Part shown: positions 36,254 to 49,205 of the stretch, piece after piece
Numbering within the stretch: position 1 is the first letter of the stretch
Layout of the letters: every line of letters starts with the position of its first letter
Assembly (NCBI GenBank): GCA_911728455.2
Contig: OU452222.1
Location: 3,229,592-3,293,591 of the forward strand
Reading direction: 5' to 3'
Length of the DNA: 64,000 bases
DNA from: Marthasterias glacialis
Taxonomy: Eukaryota; Echinodermata; Asteroidea; Forcipulatida; Asteriidae
Notes under the pieces: generated by a model
Database searches by the model: none
What the model saw: the letters and a program-made list of their open reading frames with translations, nothing else
Told to the model about the DNA's origin: nothing
Program-made: the position numbers and the translations under genes

Positions 36254-39177
36254 TCATAAGATTCTCTTGTCATCTTGTTTCACCACAGGTTTCAATCTTC
36301 CTTTCATGTCCTCATCATAGAGTTCCCTCAAATGCTTCTTTAATTGAGCAATGTTTGTAAGGTAGTGGGCAGAAATATCAATGATGGGTAACTGAACATT
36401 CTCACGCAGCAGCGTCAACTTTTCCTCCGCTTCCGGTAGATCAATTTTGTTTGCAACGATGGCGTGAGGTCGTTGTGACAGACCCTCTGTATACTGCTCC
36501 AGCTCGTACTGAAGATCATAGAGTTGTGTCCAGGGTTCTTTGGATGAGAGGTCCAGGACATAAAGGAGGCAGCTGCAACGCTCGATGTGTCTGAGGAAGG
36601 AGTGTCCCAGGCCACGGTTGAGATGAGCCCCGCGGATCAACCCTGGTAAATCGGCAACTGTGGACAAGAAATAAAACGAGTGTAAATGCCAGGGTGTTTG
36701 TCATTACTTCATGAGCTCAACTGATGGACAATGCAAAAAGTGAGCGTATTTTAATTCTTCTATCAGTTTTGGTTTTTCTTGGCAGAACAGCTTTAAAATG
36801 TAACACATATTTTGTTATGGATGTTTTTTCTATATTTCTGACATAAGTCCATTACCTGCAACTTGTTCCAAGTCATCATATTCCACCATTCCTACGTGTG
36901 GATTGAGGGTTGTGAACGGATAGGCAGCTACGGCAGGTCTCGCTCTTGATAATGCTCTCAATAGAGTAGATTTGCCTGCATTAGGAAACCCAATCTGACG
37001 GGGGAAAATGATATTAAGATTTAGTACTAACCTCACAAGGATAAATTGTTTGTTTTTTGAATTAAACTTGTTCGAAGTAACAATCTCCTTAAGAAATACT
37101 TGTTCACAAAATACTTTTATCTCAGCTGAGAATCATGTCTGAGCCAAAACGACACAAAGTCACTCTCACCAGTCCCGCATGTGCCATTATCTTGAGCTCC
37201 AGCGAAACCAAAGTTTCTTCCCCAGGAGTTCCCCGTCCAGCAATCCGAGGCGTTCTGTTCAAGGATGTCGCAAAGGATCTGTTGCCTCGACCACCTCGAC
37301 CTCCACGGGCAAGGACAAACTAGAGACAGAGAAGAAACATTCATCAAATTAATCCTAGGAAAGTGTTTGGTTTGGGAGCACATATTTTGTGCCAAGTTTG
37401 GGGAATATTTCAAAGGTGTAAAAACCTATTTAAGTAACTGGTCAGGGCAGACCGCAATGAAAGAGTGTTGTTTAGAAGGGGTTAAGTTTAATAAAGTTTG
37501 AATCCCAACTGAGTAGCTCAAGCTTATCACACGAGGGTGTAAGGGTAAAATCAAAATAATATTCAAAATTTAAATTATATTTACATTTATTTCATTTCTT
37601 GGGCCAGTATAAAGTTTACAAGTACATACAAACTACTAATGAAAAACAACATCAACAAGAAAAGGAATTGTTGAACCAGCTACAGCTCAACTGATTGCCT
37701 AAAAGAAAGAAAAGTTTGTGTCAAGGAGACTCTAATAAAACTGCTTCCCGCAAATGAGCAGAGAGGTGGAGTTTTTGCTAACCAAAATAAGACAAGCGGC
37801 AAAAATACCACGCGACGTAATTAGTTGTGACTGGTTTCTCAGCTCTTTGCTTAGCGTGCATATTTGTTGACAGATATTTTCTGCGTAACAGCCCAAAGAA
37901 ATTAGGACAAGGTGTGGTTCTTGAAAGCTTAATTCTCCTCACCTGGTCTCCTTCTGAGTCCAGATCTACTACAGTGACCTTGTCATCTTTGACCACTGTT
38001 CCGACTGGAACCTAATACATGTACATAAACAGAGATAAATAAAATTCATTTTTACACAAATAATATCTGTTAATAGAGCCCAATTCAGAGATTCACACTC
38101 AAATTAAGTTTGAGATGATGAAAAAGGTTCCTGGATTGACAATGGAAAAGTTTTTAAAAAATTGTGAAAAACATCCCATGAAAGGAAAGAAATGTATAAA
38201 ACCACTGACCATAACAGAAAACAAGATAGACTTACTTTCAGAATTGTGTGTGCACCATTTTTGCCGCTGCTGTTGTTCTTTGCTCCTGGATGTCCATGTT
38301 CTGCTTTGTAGTGTGGTTTTACTGCCCCCAAAGATTTTGTGCGTCTGTCCGCTATATGACAAAATTTTATCATAGAAAACAGTCTAAAATTATTGGCTAG
38401 TTTTCAGAGCTCATGTAAGAGTAGTACGATACTATTCCATACTTTTATTGTTAAAGAGAATAGCAAGTTGGTTAGAAGAGAATGCAAACTGTCATGGGTT
38501 CTAATCCTGCCCAAATAATTCTTAACCAGGTGTCAAAATGACAACCAGACACCCCTCTCTGGCTACCACCAGACCGATTGAGAATTTTATTCTAAATGGA
38601 GGAAGAGATGAGATCCGCAATGCCAATCTAATCCCCAAGGATTGACACTTACCTTCCAGTATGATGTGGCCCCCGTTGCCTCCGTCTCCCCCATCAGGTC
38701 CCCCAAATTCTACATAAGCTGCTCTTCTCAATGAAATAGAGCCATCTCCACCATTCCCTGCTTTCACACGAATCCTTCGCCAATCGACAAATCGTTTGGT
38801 CTGAAACAAAAAGGAGAGGAGCAGTGCTACTACAAAATACCGAACTACACAAACACATCTGCACAGAATACAACACGCTAACACTAATAAACAGATCCTT
38901 TTTTCAGTTTGTGTTTCAGGCCAGCATATGTGTCGTTGGAGAAAGCTGTGTTTTGAATCCCACTCTAAATTTCTAAAAAGAAAAAACAATACTTTTGAAA
39001 ACCTACCAGCTTCTTTTCAGACAGCTCATGTCTTCCAACGTCATTAGCACCAGCAGAAGAATGACTTGAACTAAAGGCTTGGATATCATTGGTTGGACAT
39101 GCTGCCAACAGGAATCTTGCTCTTTGCCTCACTGTTAGTAGCAGTTTGGAAACAGCCCTTCCGCTAGGTTTTGCCAT
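36254..39177 (-). CDS. MTG2: Mitochondrial ribosome-associated GTPase 2 (Obg family), 398 aa, 7 exons
   Basis: Exons: 39177-39007, 38800-38653, 38351-38236, 38011-37943, 37319-37170, 36994-36856, 36657-36254. All junctions are GT/AG, phases agree, and the stop is TGA. The N-terminus ([20 protein letters not shown]) is basic and amphipathic, as expected for mitochondrial import. The Obg fold follows with its glycine-rich runs ([42 protein letters not shown]). The G domain has G1 GFPNAGKST (residues 220-228), the PFTT switch, G3 DLPG (267-270), G4 NKID (334-337) and an SAH G5. Known: MTG2/GTPBP5 acts late in assembly of the large mitoribosomal subunit at the inner membrane. Its length is close to the human protein (about 406 aa), and no motif is missing. 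It has no co-oriented neighbour. Confidence 0.95.
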
Positions 39178-39568
39178 TTCTATTTAAAGACGAAAATACC
39201 ATTAGGGGCATTAGTAAATTTCACTCATTATTTAATTTAGATTAATTTAATAATATTAATCAAGTCAAATGGACACACAAACTTTTCATAAGGTAGATCG
39301 CAAATACTACCTGGTTGATTTCGCACAATGGTCCAAAGGAACTGTGGGGGAAAAAAGGATAAAAGAAGCAAACGTTGTTCCCTTTTCCTTCCCACAGTGT
39401 CAGTGCCTTTCGACCTACACCCAGTAACTGGGGTGCTGTACTCCTTTTTATGAAATTTTAACCCGTTCAAGTCAAAATAATTTTAAAAAAAGAGAGTTCA
39501 GCACACCAGTTACTGGGTCTATGGACATGTACTTAGAACCATTTGTAAGAAAGCAACAGGTAGTATTT

Positions 39569-39639
39569 TAGTTGCGATAATCGTAACCCTCCATCCTCCT
39601 GACGGTCGGAGAGGATGGAGGGTTACGATTATGGCACCT
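39569..39639. mobile_element. 71-bp solo hairpin element with an 11-bp target duplication
   Basis: TTGCGATAATCGTAACCC with CTCCATCCTC pairs almost perfectly with GAGGATGGAGGGTTACGATTAT around a centre of about 12 nt. AGGTAGTATTT flanks it perfectly at 39558-39568 and 39640-39650. The hairpin is the same as the tips of the foldback at 22961-23720. It lies 390 bp upstream of the MTG2 start. Confidence 0.75.
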
Positions 39640-40887
39640 AGGTAGTATTTACGACGGACCTCATCATGGTGTATCCGGTAATTAATTTTTGTTTTTCATT
39701 ACTCAGCTCAAAATTAGATTGGAAAAAAATCAGTGTGTGGCTGTTACGTGTTAGCGTGCCTCTGCATTATTTGGCAAGAAACTTGTTTGCAAGAAATTAG
39801 ATTGAATATATGTACTTTGGCTTGCAAGGAATAGGATTAGGATAGTCTTAAAAATTGCCTAGTTAGTAATCATATGTGAAGAAGGTATACTCCTACTAGA
39901 ACTATACATGTACTACTAGTACTAGCATGACTAGTTACGACCGATAATGTCAAAAATCTCAAAAAGGGAGTTCAGCGCCCAGTAACTGGGTCATAGTAAT
40001 ACTGTAGTACTAGAGCAAGGAATGGTACTTATTTACATCTGGTAAAAATATTAATTAACGTTACAACAACCTTTAAACAAGAACATGGTCGGTTATAATC
40101 CATGGTTTTCCATTGCCACTAGCAAGGGTACAAATGTCAGTGCTCTAGTCGACACCACTTACTCACTTTCTCAGCAAACAACGAACAACTTTTTATGTAA
40201 TCAGCGATGTGCCGTGTGTCACATTCAGACATTGCAACCACATGTGCTCCATTTTTAATAATACAACTGGCTTTCATTCAACTATTGAGGGCGCCGTACA
40301 AAATGAATTTGTTTTACTATTTTTGTAAGCTTTTTGACCAAAGGAAGAACAAAATAGTGCGAAATGACATTTTGGCGGTGCTTTTGATTTTGACCCGCGG
40401 ATGTGAAAGAATTGTGAGTATATATGTTTCATCTAAAAAAACAAAATATTAACAAAATCTACTAATAGTTATTATTTTGAGCTTAAAAGAAGTCTTTTTG
40501 CTATTTTAGAGACAGGGCAGCTTTTTTCACTTTTTAGGCGCCTGTCTACGTCTAGTCTGCGTCCAAGTTTACCTGACCACACTCCCACTAACTAGTCATA
40601 TGTAGCTGGGACTTTTAGTACTGGTATTCCTAGTCCTAGCTACACTTTATTTGCTACACTGTTATTGCGTTTTTATAACATGATTACGTTTTGTGAACAG
40701 AGTAATTTTACACCATTTATGACTAGCATTTAAAACGTACTCGGCTCGGTGATATTTGCACCATGATGCAGGGTACCTGTGACAGGCACTTTTCCCACCT
40801 GGCTGGGTAAACTTTGGGCGAGTAGGCATAGCCCCATAAGGCACTGTTAGTGTTAGTGTTGGCGTGAGTGTTTAGCACCACTAACTA

Positions 40888-40957
40888 GTGTGGCGAAGGA
40901 TTTTTGACATCTGCCGCTCAGCTGATGAATCAGAATTGTCAAAAATCCTTGCCACGC
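40888..40957. repeat. 70-nt isolated hairpin
   Basis: Arms of about 21 bp (TGTGGCGAAGGATTTTTGACA and TGTCAAAAATCCTTGCCACG) with one bulge and one G-T pair, and a loop of about 26 nt. It is pre-miRNA sized, but could equally be the relic of a small inverted-repeat element. Confidence 0.45.
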
Positions 40958-41229
40958 TAGAGGTGGGGCTAATAGTAATAAGTCATTGTCGGTGACGGGA
41001 AATGAAAATGGGCCACAGCGGAAATTTACACCGGCAAAATGAAAATGTTTGTAAACGTCTACTGTGTGTCCAAAATTTGCATGAAATGAAAGGCTTAAAA
41101 ACTGTAAAATATATAACTTGCTGATGAAATTGTAATTAGACTCATCGGGTGTACATGTACCTCTGTTTTAAACTCACTTTGTTTTAAATGAAAACGCATG
41201 CCGTATTTCGGCGCGTGATTTTCGAGTTA

Positions 41230-41405
41230 TTAAGGGGGCTGTGTCGTCATGATCAGCAGGCCTGTGGCTGTGCATGAAAAGATGAACACTCACCCAGATA
41301 CTGCATCAAATCACAAAGAGTGCCGTCTGTAATGTGGACCGCACGCGCGCCCAGTACTGGTTTATTTCATTTACTGCGATAATCATGACGACACGGCCCC
41401 TTTAT
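41230..41405. mobile_element. TTAA MITE family, copy 3 (diverged)
   Basis: Starts TTAAGGGGGCTGTGTCGTC and ends GACGACACGGCCCCTTTAT. The right-hand TTAA has decayed and the body is about 175 bp. It lies in the intergenic stretch upstream of MTG2. Confidence 0.65.
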
Positions 41406-43419
41406 GTCCTCTTGAATATGCCATGTTGATTGCAACATACACGAAAATTCGGTTGGGACTCATTATTAGTATGATAGTTACAAAAGATTAGACACTCTTT
41501 GTAAAATGAAAGGATCATTTTATTTTCACTGAACTAAAACAGGGCAAAAATGTTCAATTATACACAAAATTTTGATTTGAATCTGCAATTAAGTGAGGAA
41601 CTTAATATTTTCAAGTTTTGTTAGCTGTTGGCAAGTCATTACGTCACATGCGAGCGCATCTGCTGCACGCTCAAAATTTACACAATTCATCCAGGTGTTT
41701 TTTTTTTTTACACAAACTTGTAATTCTGAGAAGACCTCGAGTCTTCGAAGAACTTATTTTATGTAAAAGCAAAGTCCAATATACAACTTTACTTACATAA
41801 AAAAAATCCAAAAAGACTAGCTCAATGTAATTCCTACGGACTGCTCGCTATCGGTTGGAGCCTGATTGAGTGAAGTGGGCGTGGCTTTCAGTGGAATTAC
41901 GTCACACTTACCAACAGGATTACAATATTCGACCACTTAATATGTCCATATCATAACCTGTAAATGTGTAAGTACTCTCATGCGCTGGCTTTTTATACAC
42001 TAATAGAATAATGATATGGGGTCACTAGTGTAGTGGTTGGGGATTTGCATGCGAAGCAATGTGTAAAAAAAATGGCTGTAGTGAAAGTGATTGCTACAAT
42101 GGTTAAGGAGCCATTCACACAACATAGTCCTACCCAATAATAAAATAAATAGTATAGGCCTATTTCTATCCAGTCGTTTTGTCTGCATGAGGTACAAAAC
42201 CACCACGTCAAAAAATAAATAAAAAAAAAAAAAAAATGTTTTGACGACAACGAACATGAACACAATGGACTATTGAGGCTGCAGGGACCACGTAATAAGT
42301 GCCGAATAGGTCTGGACTTCTACTTTTTTTTCTTTTGTCATTTCAGTGTACTTTCGTTGGCATTTAAGACACTTTTTTATGTACATATAAATCTCCTTTT
42401 ACACCGATGCAACATGTTTATAGATATAGTTACGATTTGACGATATTTGCAGAGAGGGCAGACTCGATTTGGTTGCTTGTTAAGAATAATAAATAAAAAC
42501 GGTAACCGTAAAGCAGCCGATGCATATAATTTAATTTATCTAATAAAACTAACGCATGTCCTTTGCGGACCGTAATGTTATTTCAAACCATACATGCACA
42601 TCGGAAGTTCCAGAGCAACCGGAAGGAAGTGGATATGATCCCGGTCTGAGAACCCGAAGGTCGTTTGGTCCCCGCAAGCTCACTGGCAGTGCATGTTCAA
42701 ATATTGTACCAAAGGAAACAAATTTTAATACTTTGGACTCGATTGCACACTGTACTCGATTACATATTGTAGTATACAACGGCTCGAAGCAAAGGGCAAG
42801 AGGTGAAGCATACATAGTGATTAGGAGATACGGTCCATGGATCATGTGAAGGTTTATACAACAAAAAAGAAACCTTTTTAACTAAAAAAAATAAAGTAGT
42901 GCAAAATATGTATACAACTCTTTGACTTAGACAGTAATATTTAAATGGGGAAATTGTATGCACTCGGAACCCTGTGAACGCAAATTAAACCATGCTCTGA
43001 TGTGGATCATGATAAACTAAATGCAGAGGCACTGTCGGCTAATATTAGTTATACTATATCCGTGTTGCTTCAGTTAATTATGCCAAGTGTCATTGCAGGG
43101 ACTCTCTCTAAGTAATAATTATTGCACCCACTCGTATATTATACATGGGAGTTTTTTTTCCTACCAGGGATTATAATTTGTATGTACACAGCGTTCCCCC
43201 AATACGTATTCGCCACCATGAGTCAAGACCACACGTCTAGTGTACGAGGCACAACGGGATTGGCTGGTTGGCGGCGTTGTGTTCAGCAGCAGAGAGCCAG
43301 CAGTTCACGCTGCGGTGACTTCAATACAAAGCGACTCACCTGCGCATTGTTAACCAGACGAACCCTGAATTTGTGTCACATGTCGGATAAAAGGGGACCC
43401 GACGGCCTTGACGGTTTCC

Positions 43420-43617
43420 ATTCAGTTTGCAAGAGAAATAAAGTAGCTGAAATACACACAGCGGAGTAGCAGTTGATATGATAATATGAGTTAGACACCA
43501 TGGACACGACTATCCAGGACGACTGTTGGAGATTTTGTAACCCCAATTCTTTGGACGGCTTGGGGGAGACAAAAAACTCTCAAGAGGTGTCGCAGTGTTA
43601 GTCATCGTCAGATACGG
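43420..43617 (+). other. Candidate upstream (5' UTR) exon of the zinc-finger gene
   Basis: A consensus donor (TACG/GTAAGT) lies at 43617/43618. Upstream are a TATA-like GGATAAAAGG at 43385-43394 and a TCAGT initiator-like sequence at 43422-43426. A short frame from ATG 43500 stops after 33 codons, so if real the exon would be untranslated. The intron to 49205 would be 5.6 kb. Support is limited to these short signals. Confidence 0.25.
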
Positions 43618-44320
43618 TAAGTTACGAAGGCAATTTGATGTAATTCTTTGAACTATAAGATAGCTAAATAAATAAACACAATGTGATAACTGTACTAAAC
43701 AGGCATGTTTTAAACAATGTACACTGATAACCACATTAGTGGTGTATTTGTGTTTTTACAGAATATTAACATGCGCATCGAAACTGAAAGTCACCGGTAG
43801 CGTACATACTAACTAGATTTCGTTTACACTATTAGCGTGCCATGGACCCTATTTTCTTTGCCTCGATCGATTTTATTTTTATCAGCCGTATGGCTCTGAA
43901 TAGGAATTATGTGGTCTAAATATCGACTTTGGAGTAGAAGGGGAAGAATGTGTAGCAACAGATTGAACTTGGCAAATATACAGGGTCATGAATGAGGGCC
44001 GTAAACATCGATCTTCTCACAGCACATGCATGGTGGCTGAATTGAATTTTGCAATCACAACCGTTAAATTGTGATGTTGGGGGGGATTTCCCCATTCCAT
44101 TCGTGTCTCGTCGTGGAAGACACACGAACAAACTCTTTGATCTTACTTTTGGATTTATGCTGTAATCATAAGATGTATCCATTGTTTGGTTGACAATGTT
44201 AGGTTTAACGGATAGAGTTAAGTTGCCAGGCAATAAAAGCAATTGTTGTAGTTTGCGGCGGGGGACGAGCAACTAACATTTGCTACAGTTATGAAATAGA
44301 AATTAATATATTTGTTTAAA

Positions 44321-44640
44321 TGTCTGCAGTAGACAGTGATACCATGGAGGTAAAAAATATGGTGATACATATTGCTGTTGTTGTTATTATTGTAGTTGTT
44401 CATTTTTTATTTTTTTTCTTATATTTTTTTTTTTTACATTCTATTTGTTACTAGCTCACCTGTGTACTTGCCATTGTCTTATGTCTGCAATAGACAGTGA
44501 TTACGGGTTGTTATTGTTGTTCCTTGTATTGTGTTTTTGTCTTCTTTTTGTTTAGTCTTTTTTTTTTGTCATAATCTTACCTATGTATCTGCAAATGTCT
44601 TAATATTAATATGTCTGCAACAGACAGTGATTACGTGTTT
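44321..44640. repeat. Degenerate three-copy repeat, 130-160 bp spacing
   Basis: TGTCTGCAGTAGACAGTGAT at about 44321, TGTCTGCAATAGACAGTGAT at about 44481 and TGTCTGCAACAGACAGTGAT at about 44611 each precede T-rich GTTGTTATTGTT tracts. The TCTG...CAGA core is a short palindrome. Confidence 0.6.
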
Positions 44641-44999
44641 TGTTGTTGTTATTGTTCCATTTATTGCTGTTGTACTTGTTGTTTTAGCATTCTTTTTTGT
44701 TGTCATATTCATACCATCGTCTTCGTTTCCTCATCCTGTGATTCAATTTCACCCTTTCGTCGAACTGATATTCACCAGAGATTATATTCCAGTGACTCAA
44801 TGATATCAATTTTCAATATTTACAAGGAAAGTCAAATTAATCGGTTCTAAATTACGATCTATCGTAAACCAATCCATTCATATCGTCATTTCGTAATAAT
44901 TGTTCGACCGACGAAACAAAAGTACCCGGTTATCTCAGAAAGTAACACGTTTTAATCAAATGGAATTTCATGTTTCTGCCAGTGCATTTGTTTCTGCAT

Positions 45000-47900
45000 C
45001 TGTTTATACACTGATGTTATTAATTTGAATCTTTATGATATTTATTATTTCCTCTGAAATGAGTTAATTGACGAGAGCGTCCTTGGATATCTCGTGTTGC
45101 AAATTAAGTCACCGACGCTGACGCGGTGCCTACCCCTGGTCGATGCAATAAACGCCACGGTGGACCTCCGCACTGAAATCCCGGGAACTTGCCTTTTATA
45201 CACAAGGCTGGCTTTATAGAATCGTGATGACGTGTCCTCATCACGCTGCTTCAGACCAAACCAAAAGTCTGAAATGAGAGATTTCTTTGTATTGTCACTT
45301 ATTTATTAATTCATTTATTCAATTTTATTCACTCATTTATTTATTTTATTTATTGGTCACATTGATTAAACAACGTGACAATCGTTTTCCTGCACTGTGC
45401 AGATGAATATTAAGAATCTAGAAATTACAAGAACGATACTGAAGTTATAAACAATACATTGTGTAATAGGCCTGTATAGTGTGTAATACGGTATCGCCTA
45501 TAAATGTATTAAGAGTGAACATTTCACTCTCTCGCCCGAGTGGTGTCAGTTTGGCTTTTTTGAGAGTGAAACTCACTGTGCATCACCCTTTTTTTAGAGT
45601 GGAATTTGAGCAAATTTTCACAATGATATTAGTTTGAAATACCTGTCCGTCATAACGGGTCTTTGCAAAAGTGGCACGGCGGACACAACGAGTGGTTGTT
45701 CACTCTTTTACATGATATCGCTTAAGAGATGCTAGGTTCATTTTTTGGCCGATTTGACCCGAAAATTTAGATTCAAATTTTAAATAGCTATTTTTATAGA
45801 TTCTAGAAACTTATAAGCTTTCATTTAAGGTATTGCGCGAAAGAAAACCCACCAATGATAGTTAAATAAAAACTAAAAAATAAATTTATGTTGGGATCCC
45901 GACATTAAATCACGTCCATCAGCCATGTACATGTACAAACATACATGTAATTTGTGCAATATCCGTGGCAAATGCGACAGTTTGTGTATGTTTTTCGTTT
46001 TGAAACGGCGTCATCTGTTAAAAAAATTCGGTCAAAGAAGAGAAAGAAAAACAAATATTTAAAAAAAGAAATCCTTTTCGGCGAAAATCGGGCCATTCCA
46101 CGTTTAAGGCATACAGTCAGTGTGAATCTCTTATTGGATTAGTGATTCATAAATTTGATTTTGTAATGAAGGAGCGTATCGATAATGAGTTGTGCATTCA
46201 ACACTCCCGGCGGAAAATATGGATACTTTTGAAATTGATTGTTGGTCTTCTCATGATTGATGGAATTATGAAATTTAGATGGTTTGGAGGAAAATGTTTG
46301 TTTTATGATATAATGTTTAGATTATAAACTCACCACTCTGACCACGCTGACTCCACTAATAGACAAGGTATTCAAATCCAAAACAGGAAACTTTATACCC
46401 TGGGTATAGTGGGCTTGATTCTCTTCCCCGGCTTCGTAATGATACCGCTTTAAAAAAAAAACACAAATTTAATTTTCCAGGGTTTGTATTCTAGTGCTTA
46501 TTTTTAGATTATTATTGTAGTCCCAAAACACTTTAACACAGGTTCAAAATAGGTGACCCATTTTAAACATACACACAGTCACTTGAACTGGAAGTACTTT
46601 GTAAAAACTGCATTCACAAAAAAATTTAAATGGGCGAGTTTACTGTCAGTAGACCAATGAGCGCGACCTGGTGGGCTTATTTTCACACACACAGAGAATA
46701 ATAGCAAACAGCCTAGACCCAATTTCATGGCGCGGCTTACCACAGATTTCTGGGCTTACAAGCCTACTGAGCACTGAGGTAGCCGAAATCTGTACCAAAT
46801 AATCAGGTTGGAAAGTATAAACATTGACAGTAATTAGTCTGTCAGGAAGACGACAACAGCAGATTGATCGGGCTTAAAGCAACCGAAGAGTTTAATTTAC
46901 AAGGGAAACAAACCTCTTTATGGCAGCGGAAGGTATAGGTTGACCACTGGATCTGGAATGCAAAGCCCAAGCAGCAAGGAAAGACCGGCAAAATAATTAG
47001 CCTGGCTAGTACAAGGCGAACAAGGCCCAATTTCATATACCGTGAAAGTCTTTGCTTGCTCTCTTAAAGTTTTAGATTGAAATTCACTCTAATCGATTGA
47101 AACTAGGGGTAACCTGTAGATGATATTCAACCATAGATTCGTGTGCTTTATGGTGTCACAAACGCAGAAATCTGTGGTAAGCCACGCCTTGAAATTGGGT
47201 CTAGGCTGTTTGCTGTTATTCTGTGTGTGTGCAAATAAGCCCGCAGGACGCGCTCATTGGTCCACTCCGGTGAGGCAGCCAGCTGGCTGTAACAATTAAA
47301 CCTAAAATGAATCTGTCCAAGAATAGTCGAATCGAACATTGGATAGCAGCAAGTAGTCTGCACAACATGACACGCAAATTTAAATGCGGGTGAAATAATC
47401 AATGCGGTGAGAGCAATGTAGAGGAAGTTAAAAAAAAAAAATGGACAGCAAGGAATGCATTAAGTACGTTCATCTAAGCATTGTTATCTAACAAACATTT
47501 TTCTTTTCTCTTCAAAATAAAGTAAAACTTTAATAAAACAGCATAATAACATATGTATATTATATCAAGTTAACTGATGGGCGTGTTACGATTGAAGACG
47601 CATATTCTTATTATAAAGAACGAAGGAAAATGACCCATGACGTGTCAAAAAAAAACTTCAAGTCAAAAACGAGTCTACTTCTTCCTCCTGGCAATTATAG
47701 TCGTCATGTTTGTAAGTTTTACGAAACCTACAGCTAAAACGTCCATTCACGCGAACCATCATCCCCAAAATCTCTTGATTACAAGCTAATTTACAAAACG
47801 CATGCAATGCATCCTCTGCGATAATTGGCACAATAGAGTAATCAAAAAATGATTGACATGGTGGAAAGGTTGCTATGACGAGGAGTATCTTATTATAATA

Positions 47901-48168
47901 CGATGCTTGACTACTGAGCAATACTTGCATCCTGGTGAAATCAGGCGGAACTGACCAGTTCAGCAAAAACAGAAAAGGGCATGACTCAAAGACTAGCGTC
48001 TCTACTTGACCCATAACAGTCTGTATCGATACCCATGGTACATCGTGATGATTACCACCAACAATTTGCCATTGTTTGAACATGTTACCAAATTGCAGAT
48101 ATTAACGTCAGATATCTGACCTTTTGTTGTCTCTCTTGTACAGAACAAAGACAATTCAGTAAATGAAT
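45000..48168. other. AT-rich stretch with possible minus-strand coding relics
   Basis: Holds (ATTT)n-like DNA near 45300, the long inverted-repeat element (46645-47268) and three minus-strand open stretches. About 46448-46334 reads RYHYEAGEENQAHYTQGIKF between an AG acceptor and a GTGAGT donor. About 46985-46905 reads QIQWSTYTFRCHKE before GTTTGT. A 141-codon frame runs from 48083 to 47658. I recognise no family and cannot join them into one gene. Confidence 0.25.
46645..47268. mobile_element. Long inverted-repeat element, CCCAATTTCATGG-related, about 118-bp arms
   Basis: The arms 46645-46762 and 47153-47268 are inverted copies: each has the GACCAATGAG or CTCATTGGTC end, an alternating CA tract, CAGCCTAGACCCAATTTC and a GTGGTAAGCC-type block. 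The 390-bp spacer has a splice-like, coding-looking stretch on the minus strand (about 47036-46905). Confidence 0.7.
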
Positions 48169-48321
48169 GGCCCTTTTCGAAACCGCTGCTTTGGCTCCAG
48201 ATTCGGCTCAGGCTAGCGTGGCCCCACGGTTGTTATGACATTGCGCGTGCTTTGCGGACGCGCTCAGGGCTTCAGACGAGAGGGCGGAGCCTGAAGCCAG
48301 ATCCAGGATTCGAAAAGGGCC
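48169..48321. mobile_element. GGCCCTTTTCGAA-type MITE
   Basis: A 153-bp unit with termini GGCCCTTTTCGAA and TTCGAAAAGGGCC. Each terminus is followed by a related GGCTCCAGATTCGGCTC or GAGCCTGAAGCCAGATCC block. The centre is unusually CG-rich. Confidence 0.65.
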
Positions 48322-49205
48322 TGTGTTATTAATTTGCTCCCTGTGACGTCAATAACTTGCATCGCAATTGTTATCAATTCCTAGTCATTTTTATTTGTTC
48401 ATCCAAACATTGCTATTATACTCAACAACAACAAATTACTTAACAAAAACATATAATTTAATATTTACACAATCAGCCGGTTGGTTCATTTCATTTCCAG
48501 TTATTCCTTTATCGCTGTGGTCCTTGGAAAGTTATTAAAAAATGTATTGAATATTTTTTTTATTATGATGAGCACGTCATTTTAATCAGCTTATCCTAAC
48601 AATGAAGGCCCATCAATTAGTGTCAACTAAAATTAGTCTGCCTGAAAACGATGCACAGTCGAGGACTTTAGGCCTTGTTTTTGGAAGCAATTAAAGGACA
48701 CAGTCATTGTACCAAGAATATTATACAAAGCCTTTTGAAGCTGGAGGTTGGGTCTAACATGCGCGCCTTTGGCAAACATTGCCTTCACACGTACAGATTT
48801 ATCAGAACTTGCAAACATCTAAAACTGTGCTCCACTGTAAATAATCAGTCATCTTGAAAGGTCCACGCAGGCATAAATCATCATAATATTTCAGTGACGT
48901 CATGTTGCTTTGGCATCTACAGTCTTGTCAAACGCCATTTACTGTTTATTTATAGTGGTGCACGATGTGTATTACTACGTGTCCATCGAAGTTGACAAAA
49001 TAAGATGTAATTTATTTCACAAACAGGGGAGGTTCCATGGAACGTCGATTTGTTGAACTTACTGAACTCGAAAATGCTTGGACGAATGATTGTAGATTTC
49101 GGTTAAACGTGGCACCTGCAGAAAAAAGTCATTTTCTTTACAATCAATTATTCATGAATACATCATACGTTAAATAATATGTTTTATTTATTTTTTCGAA
49201 TGCAG

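Larger units (their letters stand above)
39651..43419. other. MTG2: Intergenic DNA upstream of MTG2
   Basis: Contains the hairpin at 40888, the TTAA MITE at 41230 and otherwise AT-rich sequence with short chance open frames. No exon is supported. Confidence 0.5.

Noticed and set aside
39237..39470. Possible extra upstream coding exon of MTG2 on the minus strand
   Set aside because: The MTG2 start at 39177 already gives a mitochondrial targeting sequence and a family-typical length; the upstream frame has no acceptor joining it in frame.
43122..43469. 115-codon plus-strand frame
   Set aside because: No family resemblance. Its 3' part overlaps the candidate leader exon, but the frame stops before the donor.
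47658..48083. 141-codon open frame on the minus strand
   Set aside because: Frames of this size occur by chance in AT-rich DNA (a 150-codon one lies antisense to the zinc-finger exon). It shows no domain, no clear splice context and no family resemblance.
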